DNA of 64,000 bases. Origin: Mycobacterium paragordonae (lineage in GTDB: Bacteria > Actinomycetota > Actinomycetes > Mycobacteriales > Mycobacteriaceae). How positions within the stretch are numbered: the first letter of the stretch is position 1; the number at the start of each line of letters is the position of its first letter. The notes under the pieces are model-generated. The model saw only the letters and a list, made by a program, of their open reading frames with translations. It did no database searches and had not been told where the DNA came from. A program made the translations under genes and the position numbers. The stretch covers positions 4,340,001 through 4,404,000 of the forward strand of contig NZ_CP025546.1 in the NCBI RefSeq assembly GCF_003614435.1. The letters are read 5' to 3'. Below are positions 52,352 through 63,900 of the stretch, in pieces.

Positions 52352-53848
52352 ATGCGCCAAGGGCACGCCGTTGTGATCGGCGCCAGCATCGGCGGCTTGT
52401 GCGCCGCACGCGCTTTGCAGCACCGCTTCGCCACCGTCTCGATCCTCGAGGCGGATTCGCTGCCCGGTGTTCCCGAAGGCCGGCGCGGCACCCCGCAGGC
52501 CTGGCACAATCACTTCCTGCTCGCCGCGGGCCGCGAAGCGATCGAAAGCCTCTTCCCCGGCTTCACCGCTCGCCTGCTCGCCAACGGCGGCTGCGAAATC
52601 GATCCGGGACTGCAAGCCGCGAATTGCCTCATCAACGGCTGGGCGCCCCGCTCGCGCACCGATATGCGCATGTTCTTCGCCTCGCGGCCGATGATCGAGA
52701 TGACGATCCGGGAGTTCATAGCCGAGGACCCCGACATCACCCTGATCGAGCAGTCCCGAGTGGAGCAGTTGCTGTCGCGCAGCGATACCGGCGGGCCGAT
52801 CGTGACCGGAGTGGCCTACCGCGACGCCGACGGTGGACCCCAGCAGCTGGGCGCCGACTTCGTCGTCGACGCCGGTGGCCGGGGCAGCCGCGCCGCGAAA
52901 TGGATGCAGCAGTTCGGCCAGGCGCCTGAAGAACTCACCCTGGATGCCAAAGTCAGCTATTCCTCGCGCTGGTATCAGTGGCCGAAAGACACCCTGCCGT
53001 GGTACCGCTTCCTGACCACGTTCCCGGACCCGAATCCCGCTGCACCCGAACCGCATCAGTATCTGTGTTCGGTCTTCCCGATCGAGAACGACAGCTTCAT
53101 CGCGGTCATGGGGTCGTGGGGCCTGAGCATGCCGACCGATGTCGAATCCTACGAGGCCGCGGCCCGCCAGACGCGCACGCGGGAATTCTCCCGATTACTC
53201 GCTGCGTCCCAACCGTTGTCCGATGTCCACCACACCCGCTCGACGCGCAATGTGTGGCGGCGCTTCGACCGTCTGGCGGCTCCCCCACGCGGTTTCATCG
53301 CCCTCGGCGACGCGGTGTGCGCGTTCAATCCGATCTACGCCCAGGGGATGTCGTGTGCCTCCACCGCGGCAATCATCGTGCGGCGCCTGTCGCAGACAAT
53401 CGATCCGGCCTCGGCGCAGTTTCCGAAAGCGTTTTATGCCGAGCAAGCCACATTCCTCAAAGGCGCATGGACGTTGGCGCTGAGCCGCGACGGCGGTTAC
53501 CCGCTGGCGACCGGCAGCGAGGCGCTGCCCGACGGCGCCCGCAAGCGGCTGATGCGCAAATCCACCTGGCCGGTCTTTCATTTCGTGTCACAAGCGTGCT
53601 GGGAGGACGAAGCGGTGCAGATCCATTTCGACAGGGTCTACAACCTGCAAGAAACCGTGTTCGAACTGCTGAGGAATCCGCGAGTGGTGGCCGGCCTGTT
53701 GCGGTATGCCGTCAAAGCGCTGCTCGGGCTCAGCAAAATCCCGCCTCCGGTGCCACCGCAATTGCCGCCGCCTGACACCGATTACACCGCATTGCGTAAT
53801 AAGGCGATGGGCAAAAGCTCCGCCGAACCGCTGGCACCGGTCGGGTAG
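52352..53848 (+). CDS. FAD-dependent monooxygenase
   Basis: The protein has 498 residues, with GGAGGGG before ATG 52352. The Rossmann motif is VVIGASIGGLCAARAL (GxSxGG). The central signature is DFVVDAGGRGSRAAKWMQQFG and the second flavin contact is GFIALGDAVCAFNPIYAQGMSCAS (GDA...NP..GQG-like). This fits class A monooxygenases or geranylgeranyl reductase-like proteins, such as the epoxidase group. A hydrophobic helix near 455 (VVAGLLRYAVKALLGL) may tie it to the membrane. It heads an operon with TetR (5 bp on) and a CruF-like protein, which suggests oxidation of a membrane terpenoid or lipid. The substrate is unknown. Confidence 0.88.
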   Translation: MRQGHAVVIGASIGGLCAARALQHRFATVSILEADSLPGVPEGRRGTPQAWHNHFLLAAGREAIESLFPGFTARLLANGGCEIDPGLQAANCLINGWAPRSRTDMRMFFASRPMIEMTIREFIAEDPDITLIEQSRVEQLLSRSDTGGPIVTGVAYRDADGGPQQLGADFVVDAGGRGSRAAKWMQQFGQAPEELTLDAKVSYSSRWYQWPKDTLPWYRFLTTFPDPNPAAPEPHQYLCSVFPIENDSFIAVMGSWGLSMPTDVESYEAAARQTRTREFSRLLAASQPLSDVHHTRSTRNVWRRFDRLAAPPRGFIALGDAVCAFNPIYAQGMSCASTAAIIVRRLSQTIDPASAQFPKAFYAEQATFLKGAWTLALSRDGGYPLATGSEALPDGARKRLMRKSTWPVFHFVSQACWEDEAVQIHFDRVYNLQETVFELLRNPRVVAGLLRYAVKALLGLSKIPPPVPPQLPPPDTDYTALRNKAMGKSSAEPLAPVG

Positions 53849-53853
53849 CTTCG

Positions 53854-54549
53854 ATGAATGCTGGGCTCAGCCGTAACGCGTCGGCCTCCGTCATGAGTGG
53901 CTCGGCACGCCACAACGTTTCGCGACGACGAACCGGAGCAGCCAAACAACTCGGCCGCCCACCGGGTAGCTCAGCAGAAGAGACCATCCCACGCCTGGTC
54001 GAAGCCGCTCAGCAGCATTTCGGGATGCACGGGTATGCCGGTGCCCGGATGACCGAGATCGCCGCCGCAGCCGGCATCACCCACTCCTCGACCTACCAAT
54101 ACTTCGCCTCCAAACGCGAGCTGTACCAAGCGGCGTTTCACGCCGCCCTGACCGAGTTGCTACCCGCCTACCGCGACGCGATCGACCTCGACGGCCCGGT
54201 CCGGGACAAGATCAAGGCCATCTTCCGGGCCTCTGCCCGCACGCACCGACACACCCCGGCCATCACACCGTTTCTGGCCTCCATCCCGATCGAAATCCGG
54301 CGCCATCCCGACCTGCTGCCCTCCCTGCAAGAGGGCACCGAACTGATGACCTCGCTGGTCGACATGTTCTCCGCTGCCCGCAGCCGCGGCGAAATCCATA
54401 CCACCGCAACCGATATGGAACTGATCATGGCGTTCCTCGGCGCAGCCATGGGCATCGGGCTGCTCAGCCACGGCCTACCCGACAGCAACATGGACGCCAT
54501 GGTCGACATCCTGCTCGCCGCCTTCGACGGCGAGTTGTTCACCCACTGA
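53854..54549 (+). CDS. TetR-family transcriptional regulator
   Basis: The protein has 231 residues from ATG 53854; ATG 53893 is a possible shorter start. The HTH is IPRLVEAAQQHFGMHGYAGARMTEIAAAAGITHSSTYQYFASKRELYQAAF (about 45-95). The ligand domain contains TPFLASIPIEIRRHPDLLPSLQE, common in mycobacterial TetRs. It lies 5 bp after the monooxygenase stop and 42 bp before the CruF-like gene, so it likely autoregulates the operon through the palindrome at 52287. Confidence 0.9.
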   Translation: MNAGLSRNASASVMSGSARHNVSRRRTGAAKQLGRPPGSSAEETIPRLVEAAQQHFGMHGYAGARMTEIAAAAGITHSSTYQYFASKRELYQAAFHAALTELLPAYRDAIDLDGPVRDKIKAIFRASARTHRHTPAITPFLASIPIEIRRHPDLLPSLQEGTELMTSLVDMFSAARSRGEIHTTATDMELIMAFLGAAMGIGLLSHGLPDSNMDAMVDILLAAFDGELFTH

Positions 54550-54591
54550 TCCACCCCTGCAACCACCACAACGGAAAGGAAGTCGATCACA

Positions 54592-55494
54592 ATGCTGGAC
54601 AAAGCAGTCTTGGCGGCGTGTGTGATCTACCTGGCCCTGAGCGGATGGGCACTCGCGGGACCCGCGGGCATGGGACTGCCGCCGGCGGCCATGATGGTCA
54701 TGAGTGCTGCGATGATGGTTCTGCTGCTGGGTCATATGTGGAAACACCTCGCTCTGAAACTGACGATCGCGTTCTTCGCCACCGCCTCAGTGCTGGAATG
54801 GGCTTTCGAACAGACCAACATCAGCTACGGCGGATTCATTTGGGGCGATATCCGCTACGGGCACTTGGGCGTGTTCTCCGTGCACGTGGGCGCCGTCCCC
54901 GTCGCCGTCCCGGTCATGATGGCCGCCATCCTGTGGCCCACCTACGCCACCGTCAACCTGATCCTCGACGGCCGCGTCGTCGTCGACCCACGCACGCTGA
55001 CCTGGTGGCAAACCATCTGGCGCTGCGCGCTCTACGGCATGGTGCATTCCTGGCTCATGCTGGTCACCAACGCGATCAGCGTGAAATTCGACATCTACCA
55101 CTGGGTAGGCCGAAGCCTCACCTACTCAGCCGACGACGCATTCCTCGGTGACCCCACAGCCCCCCTGGGATGGGCCATGTACGTGTTCATCACCATGCTC
55201 GTCTTCACCTTCGTCATGCTGCCCTTACTCGGCCGCAACACCCTGCAGCACAACGCAGATCGTCCCCTGACCTGGTCCGACGGAGCCCCCATCGTGTTCT
55301 TCGGCGTAATGGGCCTGCTCAACTACTTCAACCCGGTCAACCTCACCGCCGGCAACATCGCCCTATGGACCCTCGGTTTCTTCGCCGCCCTAACCGGCTA
55401 CCGATTCGTCACCCTCATGCGCGACCACCACGAATACGTCGAAAACCGCTCTGCAGAACCAGAACTCGTCACGGGCGGCATCCCGCAGCAGTGA
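54592..55494 (+). CDS. CruF-like carotenoid-biosynthesis family membrane protein (DUF422)
   Basis: The protein has 300 residues with seven or eight membrane segments. The diagnostic segment is VLEWAFEQTNISYGGFIWGD, then YGHLGVFSVHVGAVPVAVPVMM, close to the ExxG..tG..fG.Y.Y...LG....VP..I pattern of CruF/DUF422 hydratases. CruF adds water to carotenoid ends in bacterioruberin-type synthesis. No phytoene synthase or desaturase is in this window, so the substrate may be another polyprenyl lipid. The ribosome site AAAGGAAG precedes ATG 54592. It is the last gene of the monooxygenase-TetR operon. Confidence 0.8.
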   Translation: MLDKAVLAACVIYLALSGWALAGPAGMGLPPAAMMVMSAAMMVLLLGHMWKHLALKLTIAFFATASVLEWAFEQTNISYGGFIWGDIRYGHLGVFSVHVGAVPVAVPVMMAAILWPTYATVNLILDGRVVVDPRTLTWWQTIWRCALYGMVHSWLMLVTNAISVKFDIYHWVGRSLTYSADDAFLGDPTAPLGWAMYVFITMLVFTFVMLPLLGRNTLQHNADRPLTWSDGAPIVFFGVMGLLNYFNPVNLTAGNIALWTLGFFAALTGYRFVTLMRDHHEYVENRSAEPELVTGGIPQQ

Positions 55495-55798
55495 CTAGGG
55501 CCAGTGTTTTGGCGTGTTGATCACTCAACTCTGCTTGGTGAGTGGCGTCGGTGGCGAAATGTCCGCAACTCAGGCAACTATTGCCTTTGTTCGCACGATT
55601 TCAACGGCAGCAGCAGACAGACCCCGTTGGGCAGTACCCGGTCGGTGCGTGCCGAGAGTTGGGTCATGTCCAGGATGTCGAAGGGACTGATCGCGATCTG
55701 CACGCCGCCCAAGACAACCTATTCAGAACAACGAGACGAAGCAGGCACCCACCGGAAACTCCGGCACGTGGTTGTACCCGGGATTACCGGGGAAATAT
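55495..55798. other. Gap with a short coding-like remnant
   Basis: The gap of 304 bp holds one minus-strand frame, 55712-55578, that reads GGVQIAISPFDILDMTQL and ends in LLPLKSCEQRQ. It looks like coding sequence but is closed upstream by an in-frame TAG and has no ribosome site (TTG 55712 or GTG 55703). It may be a gene fragment or a tiny leaderless gene. Confidence 0.35.
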
Positions 55799-56446
55799 TC
55801 AGCGACGGTCCGAGGACGCATGCCGTTCGTAGCCCGGCAGCGACTTCAGCCGTTGATACAGAATCGCTGGGCCGAGCCATCGGGTAATAAAGCGGCGTAG
55901 TGCGACGCCGTCGCGCTGCCGCTGCCCGCGATCGGTAAACAGAGACTGCACGGTACGCAAGGTCATTTCGGCAAGCTCAGCGAGCGCGGCGTCATCGAAG
56001 CCGTGCAGATTCCAATCGACATCGAGGCGGTGAAAAGCTGACAAGCAAAATGTAATTGCCGTGTCGGAGGTCAGCGACGTGACAGCCTGGCCCTCCCGTC
56101 GATCCGTCAGCACGCTCTCCAGCTGCGGATCGCCGCTGAGATTTTCGAGTCCGAAGGACACGCTCTCGACGACGGCGGTGACCGGGTCGTTGAGTCCCCG
56201 GACATGTTCTGCGAGCTGGTCGAGGAATCCGTCGACCGCACGCATCCCACTGGCGATCAGCAACGCGTCGGCGTTAGGAAAGTACCGGTACACCGTCTGG
56301 CGCGTGACCCCGAGTTTCCGGGCGACGTCGGCCAGGCGTATCGCCGGTCCGGTTTCGGCGACCACCTCGTCGACCGCGTCCAGAATGCGGGCGATCGCCT
56401 CTTCGTCCGAGGCAGGCGTCGCTCCCGCCCAGCCGCGACTACGCAT
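55799..56446 (-). CDS. TetR-family regulator
   Basis: The protein has 215 residues. The HTH is IARILDAVDEVVAETGPAIRLADVARKLGVTRQTVYRYFPNADALLIAS. The ligand domain is unassigned. ATG 56446 overlaps the end of the cytochrome P450 gene by 8 bp, so the two are translationally coupled and the regulator likely controls its own operon with the P450. Confidence 0.92.
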   Translation of the reverse strand: MRSRGWAGATPASDEEAIARILDAVDEVVAETGPAIRLADVARKLGVTRQTVYRYFPNADALLIASGMRAVDGFLDQLAEHVRGLNDPVTAVVESVSFGLENLSGDPQLESVLTDRREGQAVTSLTSDTAITFCLSAFHRLDVDWNLHGFDDAALAELAEMTLRTVQSLFTDRGQRQRDGVALRRFITRWLGPAILYQRLKSLPGYERHASSDRR

Positions 56447-57692
56447 CCGCTGTCACAAGCCTTTCCGCGTCGAATTCGATCGTCAGTGTCGTCGGGCCGG
56501 ACATTCCCAGCAAGGATTTCCACGGCGCCGCACCGACCCGATGGGGTGCAGCGAGACGCCGGGCGAGGATGGCCAGGGCATCTGCCAGTTCCCGACGTGC
56601 CAGGTTCGCTCCCAGGCAGTAGTGCGCGCCGCCGCCGAAGGTCAGAATGGCGGGCAGGTCCCGCCGCGCGATGTCGAAGCGGTCAGCATCGTCGTAGATC
56701 GCTGGATCACGATTGGCCGCAAAGGTATTCACGAGTACGAAGGTTCCAGCCGGGAACAGGTAACCGGCGAACTCGACATCCTCCATGGCAGCGCGCGGCG
56801 CGAGACAGACGGCCGGCGAATGGCGCATGCTTTCCTCAACCGTCTGCATCGCGAGCTCTGGTTGGTCGCCCAGCTTCGCCCACTGATCCGGATGGTCGCA
56901 GAGCACCTGCACCGACGCGGCCAACTGATTCCGTGTCGTGTCCGTTCCCGCCATCAAGAAGCCGGCCACCAGCATGCGGAGTTCGTCGAGATTGAGCCGG
57001 TCGCCGTCGCTCTCAGCGCGGATGAGTTCGGAGAGCAGGTCATCGGTCAGATGGTTTCGCCGTGCGTCGACCATGTCATCGACGTACGCATCGAGTTCGC
57101 TCCACGCTCCCAAGATCGCGGCCTCATCGAAATTGGCGTCAGTCTGAAAACTGAAGGCTTTGAACACTTCGTCGGTCCATTGGGAGAACAACTGCCAGTC
57201 TGCGCGCGGCGCACCGATCAGCGCGCACATGATGGGAGTGGGATACGGCCGCGCGATGTCGGCCACGATGTCGCAACGTCCGGCGTCGATTACCTGATCG
57301 ATCAGGCCATTCACCACCTCGTTGATGGTGTCCTGAAGCCGCGCCGTCGCACGCGGCGTGAACGCTCGTGAAACCAGTTTGCGTAAGCGGGTATGCGGCG
57401 GCCCGTCGAGTCCGAGGAGGCTGCTCATCAGTTTGTCGTACAACGGGCCCGAGGTGATCCCCTGCGCCGCCAGCGTAATACCTGGCGGCATGCGAAACCT
57501 GTTGTCGCGCAGTATCTCCCGAGCCAGCTCGTAGGACAGGATTTCCGGTCCGATGGGCCCGATGGCGATGGGTGCGCGCGATTGCGCCGCCCGGAGGTCC
57601 TCGAGGATGTCCTGCGGGGCGGCGGTGAGACTGTAGTTGAAGGTGGGCAGGCCAGCGTCGAAAACGTTTGGGGCAGGGCTGTTCTCGCTCAT
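56439..57692 (-). CDS. Cytochrome P450
   Basis: The protein has 417 residues from ATG 57692 (GGAAGG 10 nt upstream; GTG 57701 is too close to that site). P450 motifs are: I-helix FLMAGTDTTRNQLA, the ExxR motif in TVEESMRHSP, and the heme loop FGGGAHYCLGANLAR with the axial Cys. The I-helix acid-Thr pair (AGTDT) is intact. It needs ferredoxin and reductase partners that are not in this window. The CYP family number and substrate cannot be given from sequence alone. It forms an operon with the overlapping TetR gene. Confidence 0.95.
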   Translation of the reverse strand: MSENSPAPNVFDAGLPTFNYSLTAAPQDILEDLRAAQSRAPIAIGPIGPEILSYELAREILRDNRFRMPPGITLAAQGITSGPLYDKLMSSLLGLDGPPHTRLRKLVSRAFTPRATARLQDTINEVVNGLIDQVIDAGRCDIVADIARPYPTPIMCALIGAPRADWQLFSQWTDEVFKAFSFQTDANFDEAAILGAWSELDAYVDDMVDARRNHLTDDLLSELIRAESDGDRLNLDELRMLVAGFLMAGTDTTRNQLAASVQVLCDHPDQWAKLGDQPELAMQTVEESMRHSPAVCLAPRAAMEDVEFAGYLFPAGTFVLVNTFAANRDPAIYDDADRFDIARRDLPAILTFGGGAHYCLGANLARRELADALAILARRLAAPHRVGAAPWKSLLGMSGPTTLTIEFDAERLVTADA

Positions 57693-57948
57693 TGGTGTCA
57701 CGCCTTCCGATAGCGCCCGGACGGGGGCGGTGGTACGGACATCTATGACTGGAGCGTATGACCATCCCCGAAAGACGTCAAGGTAATGTCACGTATTCCC
57801 AGCTAGGATGGCCCGGGGGCTCGCTAAGGTCATACACTCAAGCGATCGAACGTCTGATCGTCAGCAGGGTAAGCCGGCGGAACCCGTCCCCTGTCAAGCC
57901 AAAGCAACCAACCGCGACGAAACGCGCCCTACAGCCGGCGCGGACCCG

Positions 57949-60900
57949 CTACTGACCGAAGAAGCCGGACAACTGGGTGCCGAAGTTGCCGATGCCCGAG
58001 ACGAAGGCCTGCGTGGCGAGGTTGAGGGCACTGGTGTTGAACGCGCCGGACACGAAGTTGCCGAGGTTCGCCCAGCCCGACTCGAAGGTGCCGAAGTTCT
58101 GCAGGCCCGACACGTTGATCCCGCCGGCGTTGAACAAACCCGAAGTCTGGACGAAGCGGTTCGCCAGGCCGGACACGGCCCCGGATGCGGTGTTGAAGAA
58201 GCCGGATGCGCCATTGCCGGAGTTGAAGAAGCCCGACGACGGGCCTGGGCCCGTGTTGAAGAAGCCGGGGCCCGACTGGAAGCCGGAGCCGATTGTGAAG
58301 GGGCCCAGAACACCGGTGCCGGCGAGATTGGTGACATTGGTGAACAGGTAATCGATCGGGGTTTGCGGTTGAAGGGTGTTCAGGTTGAAGGTGACGGGTC
58401 CAATGTTGCTGTCGGAGTCCGTGATTCGGATCCCGAGAATCGTACTGGCCTGGATGTGAATCGGAATCGAATACGTGAACGCGCCCGCTGTGACGGCATC
58501 GATGACGCCCGTGATCGGTATCTGTATGTTGAGCGGCACGTCGTAGTGGTACGGGATCGCCGGGATCGTGAAGGAGGAGTTGAGACCGAAGAGGCCCTGG
58601 TAGTCGCCCCTCCACAGGAAGCCGTTGCTGTAGCTGCCCGAGATGAATGCTCCCGTGTCGACGTTGCCGGAGTTGGCAATGCCGGTGTTGGAGTTGCCGG
58701 TGTTGAACCAGCCGGTGTTGTAGTTCCCGGCGTTGAAGTCGCCGGTGTTGTAGCTGCCCGGGTTGAAGCTGCCCGTGTTGGTATTGCCGACGTTGAACAA
58801 GCCGGTGTTGTAGTTGCCCGCGTTGCCGATGCCGGTGTTGACCAGGCCGCTGTTGAAGAAGCCGGTGTTGGTGCTGCCGGTGTTGCCGATACCGGTGTTG
58901 AAGCTGCCGGAGTTGCCGATGCCGAAGTTGCCGGTGCCGGAGTTGAAGAACCCGACGTTGTTGCTGCCCGAGTTGAACAGGCCGATGTTGCCGCTGCCGG
59001 AGTTCAGGGCGCCGAAGCCGACCTGGTTGTTGCCGCTGAGCCCGATACCGATGTTGCCGTTGCCGGTATTGCCGAAGCCGATGTTGCCGTCACCGAAGTT
59101 GCCGAAGCCGAAGTTGTTGCTGCCGGTGTTGCCGAATCCGATGTTGTTCAGGGCCGCCGTCAATCCCGGGCCGCTGTTGCCGAACCCGAAGTTGAAGCTG
59201 CCGATGTTGCCGCTGCCGAAGTTCTGGCTGCCGATGTTGCCGCCGCCGAAGTTGTTTCCGCCGACGTTGCCGTTACCCAGGTTGTAGCCGCCGAGGTTGC
59301 CGTTACCGAAGTTGAAGTCGCCGATGTTCGCGTTGCCGAAGTTCAGGGAACCGACATTGCCCAGGCCGAGGCTGAAGGTGGTGCCTCCGGTCGCGCCGTT
59401 CTGGAACAACCCGGCCAGGTCGGCGCCGACGTTGCTGAAGCCGGAGAGGTTGGCCGGCACGCCCAATCCGGTGTTGAACAGACCCGAAATGCTGTTGCCG
59501 AGGTTGGCTAGGCCGGACTGCAGCGAACCGTAGTTTTGGATGCCGGAGTTTCCGAGGAGGCCGGTGGCGAAGTTCGCCAGGCCCGAGCTGCCGGCGCCGT
59601 TGTTGAACAGGCCCGAGACGCCGCCGGCGCCCCAGTTGAAGAAGCCGGACGACGGAGAAGTCGTGGTGTTGAAGAAGCCCGGTGTCGCCGGAATGTTGAT
59701 GAGCGGAATCGTGACGGGACCGACTCCCGCGTTGCCGACGATGGCAAGGACAGTCGAACCGTCGAGGGCGCCGATGTTGAACGACACCGTGTTGACCGGG
59801 GGTTGGCTGCCGAAGTCGACCGTGATGGGCGTCGTCGAGGGCGCGTTGGCAGCGCCGCCGTGGACACTGATGGGACCGACGGTGACGTTGAAGTTGGCAG
59901 CGTCGATGAAGCCGAGCACATGGGCGGTGCCGCTGATGTAGATCTGCGGAACGTTGATCGCCGACATGTTCACGCTGGTGATGGTGGCGGTGACCGGGAT
60001 ATTGATCGGTGCGTGAACGTCGAAGTTGATCGGAATCTCGTCGACCGTGATGGAGTAGCCGCCGGTGAGGACGCCCCGGTAGTCGCCCCGCCACAACAGG
60101 CCGTTGTTGTAGCTGCCGGTGTTGAACAGACCGGTGTCGACCTTGCCCGAGTTCCCCAACCCGGTGTTGTAGTCGCCGGTGTTGAACCAGCCGGTGTTGG
60201 AGTCGCCCGGGTTGAAGCTGCCGGTGTTCATGTTGCCGATGTTGTAGCTGCCGGTGTTGTAGTTGCCCGCGTTGGCGATCCCGGTGTTGACCAGCCCGGT
60301 GTTGAAGAAGCCGGTGTTGGTGCTGCCGGTGTTGCCGATGCCGGTGTTGTAGCTGCCGGAGTTGCCGATGCCGAAGTTGCCGGTGCCGGAGTTGAAGAAG
60401 CCGACGTTGTTGCTGCCCGAGTTGAACAGGCCGATGTTGCCGCTGCCCGAGTTCAGGGCGCCGAAGCCGACCTGGTTATTGCCGCTGAGCCCGATACCGA
60501 TGTTGCCGCTACCGGTGTTGCCGAAGCCGATGTTGCCGTCGCCGAAGTTGCCGAACCCGAAGTTGTTGCTGCCGGTGTTGCCGATCCCGATGTTGTTCAG
60601 GGCCGCGGTCAATCCCGGGCCGCTGTTGCCGAACCCGAAGTTGAAGCTGCCGATGTTGCCGCTGCCGAAGTTCTGGCTGCCGATGTTGCCACTGCCGATG
60701 TTGAGGCCGCCGATGTTTCCGTTGCCCAGGTTGAAATCGCCGATGTTTCCGGCGCCCAGGCTGAATTGCCCGATGTCGGCCAGGCCCACGTTCCAGTTCG
60801 ACGCGCTCGGGCCGTTGCGGAACAAGCCCGCGAGGTCCGTGCCGACGTTGTGCAGACCCGACAGGTTGGCCGGCGTCGTGAACAGGTTGGTGGCGGCGCT

Positions 60901-63900
60901 GGTGTTGAAGAGACCCGAGACGGTGTTGCCCAGGTTGGAGAAGCCCGTGACCAGCGTGCCGACGTTGTTGACGCCCGAGCTTCCCAGGGCTTGGAAGTTG
61001 AACAGGCCGGATGTGTTGGCAGCGAGGTTTCCGAAGCCCGATACGCCACCGGCGCCGCTGTTGAAGAAGCCCGATGACGGGGTGGCGCTGGTGTTTCCGA
61101 AGCCCGGGGTCGCCGGGACGTGGATGAGCGGGACGCGGATGGGTCCTGCGGTGCTGTGCACGGACAGGTTGATCGCCGTTGAACCGTCCGGGTTGCCGAT
61201 GTTTCCGGTGATTGTGGGCAGGGTGCCGGTGATCGACGGGATCTGGATAGCGCTGACGGTGGCGTTGACGTCCGACCACAACGGGCCCGAGAACGTGAGA
61301 TTGATTGGCGCCAGCTGGAATCCGTAAACCCGCAGGGTGCCGAGGTCGATGTTCAGCGGGATATTGAGCGGGATGTTGACATCGAGGTTGAGGGCGGGGA
61401 ATTCCGGGATGGTGATGGTGTAGTCGAAGCCGACCAGGCCCTGGTAGTCGTCCCGCCAGATGAAGCCGTTGTTGTAGCTGCCGGCGTTGAAGCCACCGGT
61501 GTTGACGTTGCCCGAGTTTCCGATGCCGGTGTTGAAACTGCCGGTGTTGAAGCTGCCGGTGTTGACGCTGCCCGGGTTGAAGCTTCCGGTGTTGGTGCTG
61601 CCGGTGTTGTAGCTGCCGGTGTTGTAGCTGCCGGCGTTGGCGATCCCGGTGTTGACGCTGCCGGTGTTGAAGAAACCGGTGTTGGAATTTCCGGCATTGC
61701 CGAAGCCGGTGTTGTGGCTGCCGGAGTTGCCGATGCCGTAGTTGCCGGTGCCCGAGTTGAAGAAGCCGACGTTGTCGGTGCCCGAGTTGAACAGGCCGAT
61801 GTTGCCGCTGCCGGAGTTCAGGGCGCCGAAGCCGGACTGGTTATTGCCGGTCAGTCCGATACCGATGTTGCCGCTGCCGGTGTTGCCGAAGCCTATGTTG
61901 CCGTCACCGAAGTTGCCGAAGCCGAAGTTGTTGCTGCCGGTGTTGCCGATCCCGATGTTGTTCAGGGCCGCCGTCAATCCCGGGCCGCTGTTGCCGAACC
62001 CGAAGTTGAAGCTGCCGATGTTGCCGCTGCCGATGTTCTGGATGCCGACGTTGCCACTGCCGATGTTGTAGCCGCCGATGTTCCCGTTGCCCAGGTTGAA
62101 ATCGCCGATGTTTCCGTTGCCGACGTTCCATTGGCCGATATCGGCGAGGCCCACGTTGAACAACGATCCGCCGCCGCTGCTGCGCAGGAAGCCCGCGAGG
62201 TTGGTGCCGACGTTGCTGATCCCGGAGAGATTGGCGGGTGTGGTGAACAGGTTGGTGGCGTCGCTGGTGTTGAACAGACCCGAGACGGTGTTGCCCAGGT
62301 TCGAGACGCCCGAGATCAGGTCACCGAAGTTCTTGTAGCCGGAGATTCCCGACGTGCCGGATACCAGGTTGAAGAGGCCGGACGCGTTGGTGCCGATGTT
62401 CATGAAGCCGGAGGAGGTGCCGTTTCCGGAGTTGAAGAAGCCCGACGACGGGTTGGTGGTCGAGTTTCCGAAGCCAGGAACCGGCTTGATGTTCACACCA
62501 GCGAACGTGATCGGCAGCAGCCGGCCGTTACCGGTGATGTCGATCAACGGTCCGGTCGACCCCACGGGTGTGCCGATGTTGATACCGATGAAGGGCAGGC
62601 CGATCGTCAGGTTCGGGAATGTGATCGAGTCGAGGCCGAGGTTCGCGTCGCCCAGGATCGTGCTGGCGTCAACCGTCAGGGACGGAATGGTGAAGCTCGA
62701 GATCGTGATGGTCGGAAGTACCGCGCCGATCGGTACGGACAGGTAGATGGGCACGTCGAACTTCAGCGGAATAGCGGAGTCGGGAATGATCGTGGTCGCG
62801 TTGAAGTCGACCAGGCCCTGGTAGTCGGCCCGCCAGCCGATGCCGTTGTTGAAGCTGCCGGTGTTGAAGAGGCCGGTGTTGACGTTTCCGGAGTTGCCTA
62901 CCCCGGTGTTGTAGTCGCCGGTGTTGACCCAGCCGGTGTTGAAGTTGCCCGGGTTGAAGCTGCCGGTGTTCGTGCTGCCGACGTTGTAGCTGCCGGTGTT
63001 GTAGTTGCCCGCGTTCGCGATACCGGTGTTGACCAGCCCGGTGTTGAAGAAGCCGGTGTTGGTGCTGCCGGTGTTGCCGATGCCGGTGTTGTAGCTGCCG
63101 GAGTTGCCGATGCCGTAGTTGCCGGTGCCCGAGTTGAAGAAGCCGACGTTGTCGGTGCCCGAGTTGAACAGGCCGACGTTGCCGCTGCCGGAGTTCAGGG
63201 CACCGAAGCCGGACTGGTTGTTGCCGGTGAGCCCGATACCGATGTTGCCGCTACCGGTGTTGCCGAAGCCGATGTTGCCGTCACCGAAGTTGCCGAACCC
63301 GAAGTTGTTGCTGCCGGTGTTGCCGATCCCGATGTTATTTAAGGCCGCCGTCAATCCCGGGCCGCTGTTGCCGAACCCGAAGTTGAAGCTGCCGATGTTC
63401 CCGTTACCGAAGTTCTGGCTGCCGATGTTGCCGCTGCCGATGTTGTAGTCGCCGAGGTTCCCGAGGCCGAGGTTGTAGTCGCCGACGTTTCCGAAGCCCA
63501 GGTTCAGCCCGCCCACGTTGCCGAGGCCCAGGTTGAAGTTCGTGCTGCCGGCGATGGTTCCGTCGAAGGTGTTTCGGAAGAGGCCGGCCAGGTTGCTGCC
63601 GGTGTTCGACAGGCCGGAGATGTGAGCCGCCGTCGACAGGTTGAGCGAGCTCGTGTTGAACAAACCCGACACGCTGTTGCCGAAGTTTTCCACACCCGAC
63701 TGCAGGGCCCCGTAATTCATGAAGCCCGAATTTCCGAAGAGCCCGGAAGAAATGTTCTGGAAACCGGAGTTATTGAGACCGAAGTTTCCGAAGCCCGAGT
63801 TGCCGCCGATACCGCGGTTGAAGAATCCCGATGACGGACCGATGCTGGAGTTGAAGAGGCCCGGCATCGCCGGTTGGTTGTAGATCGTCCAGTCGACGGG

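Noticed and set aside
57808..63342. Plus-strand frames of 500-570 codons rich in VAAAGV
   Set aside because: Antisense to the PPE-MPTR repeats and an effect of the repeat period.
58593..63500. Regular repeats as a CRISPR array
   Set aside because: The repeats are in-frame protein pentapeptides on one strand, without constant-length spacers, and there are no cas genes.
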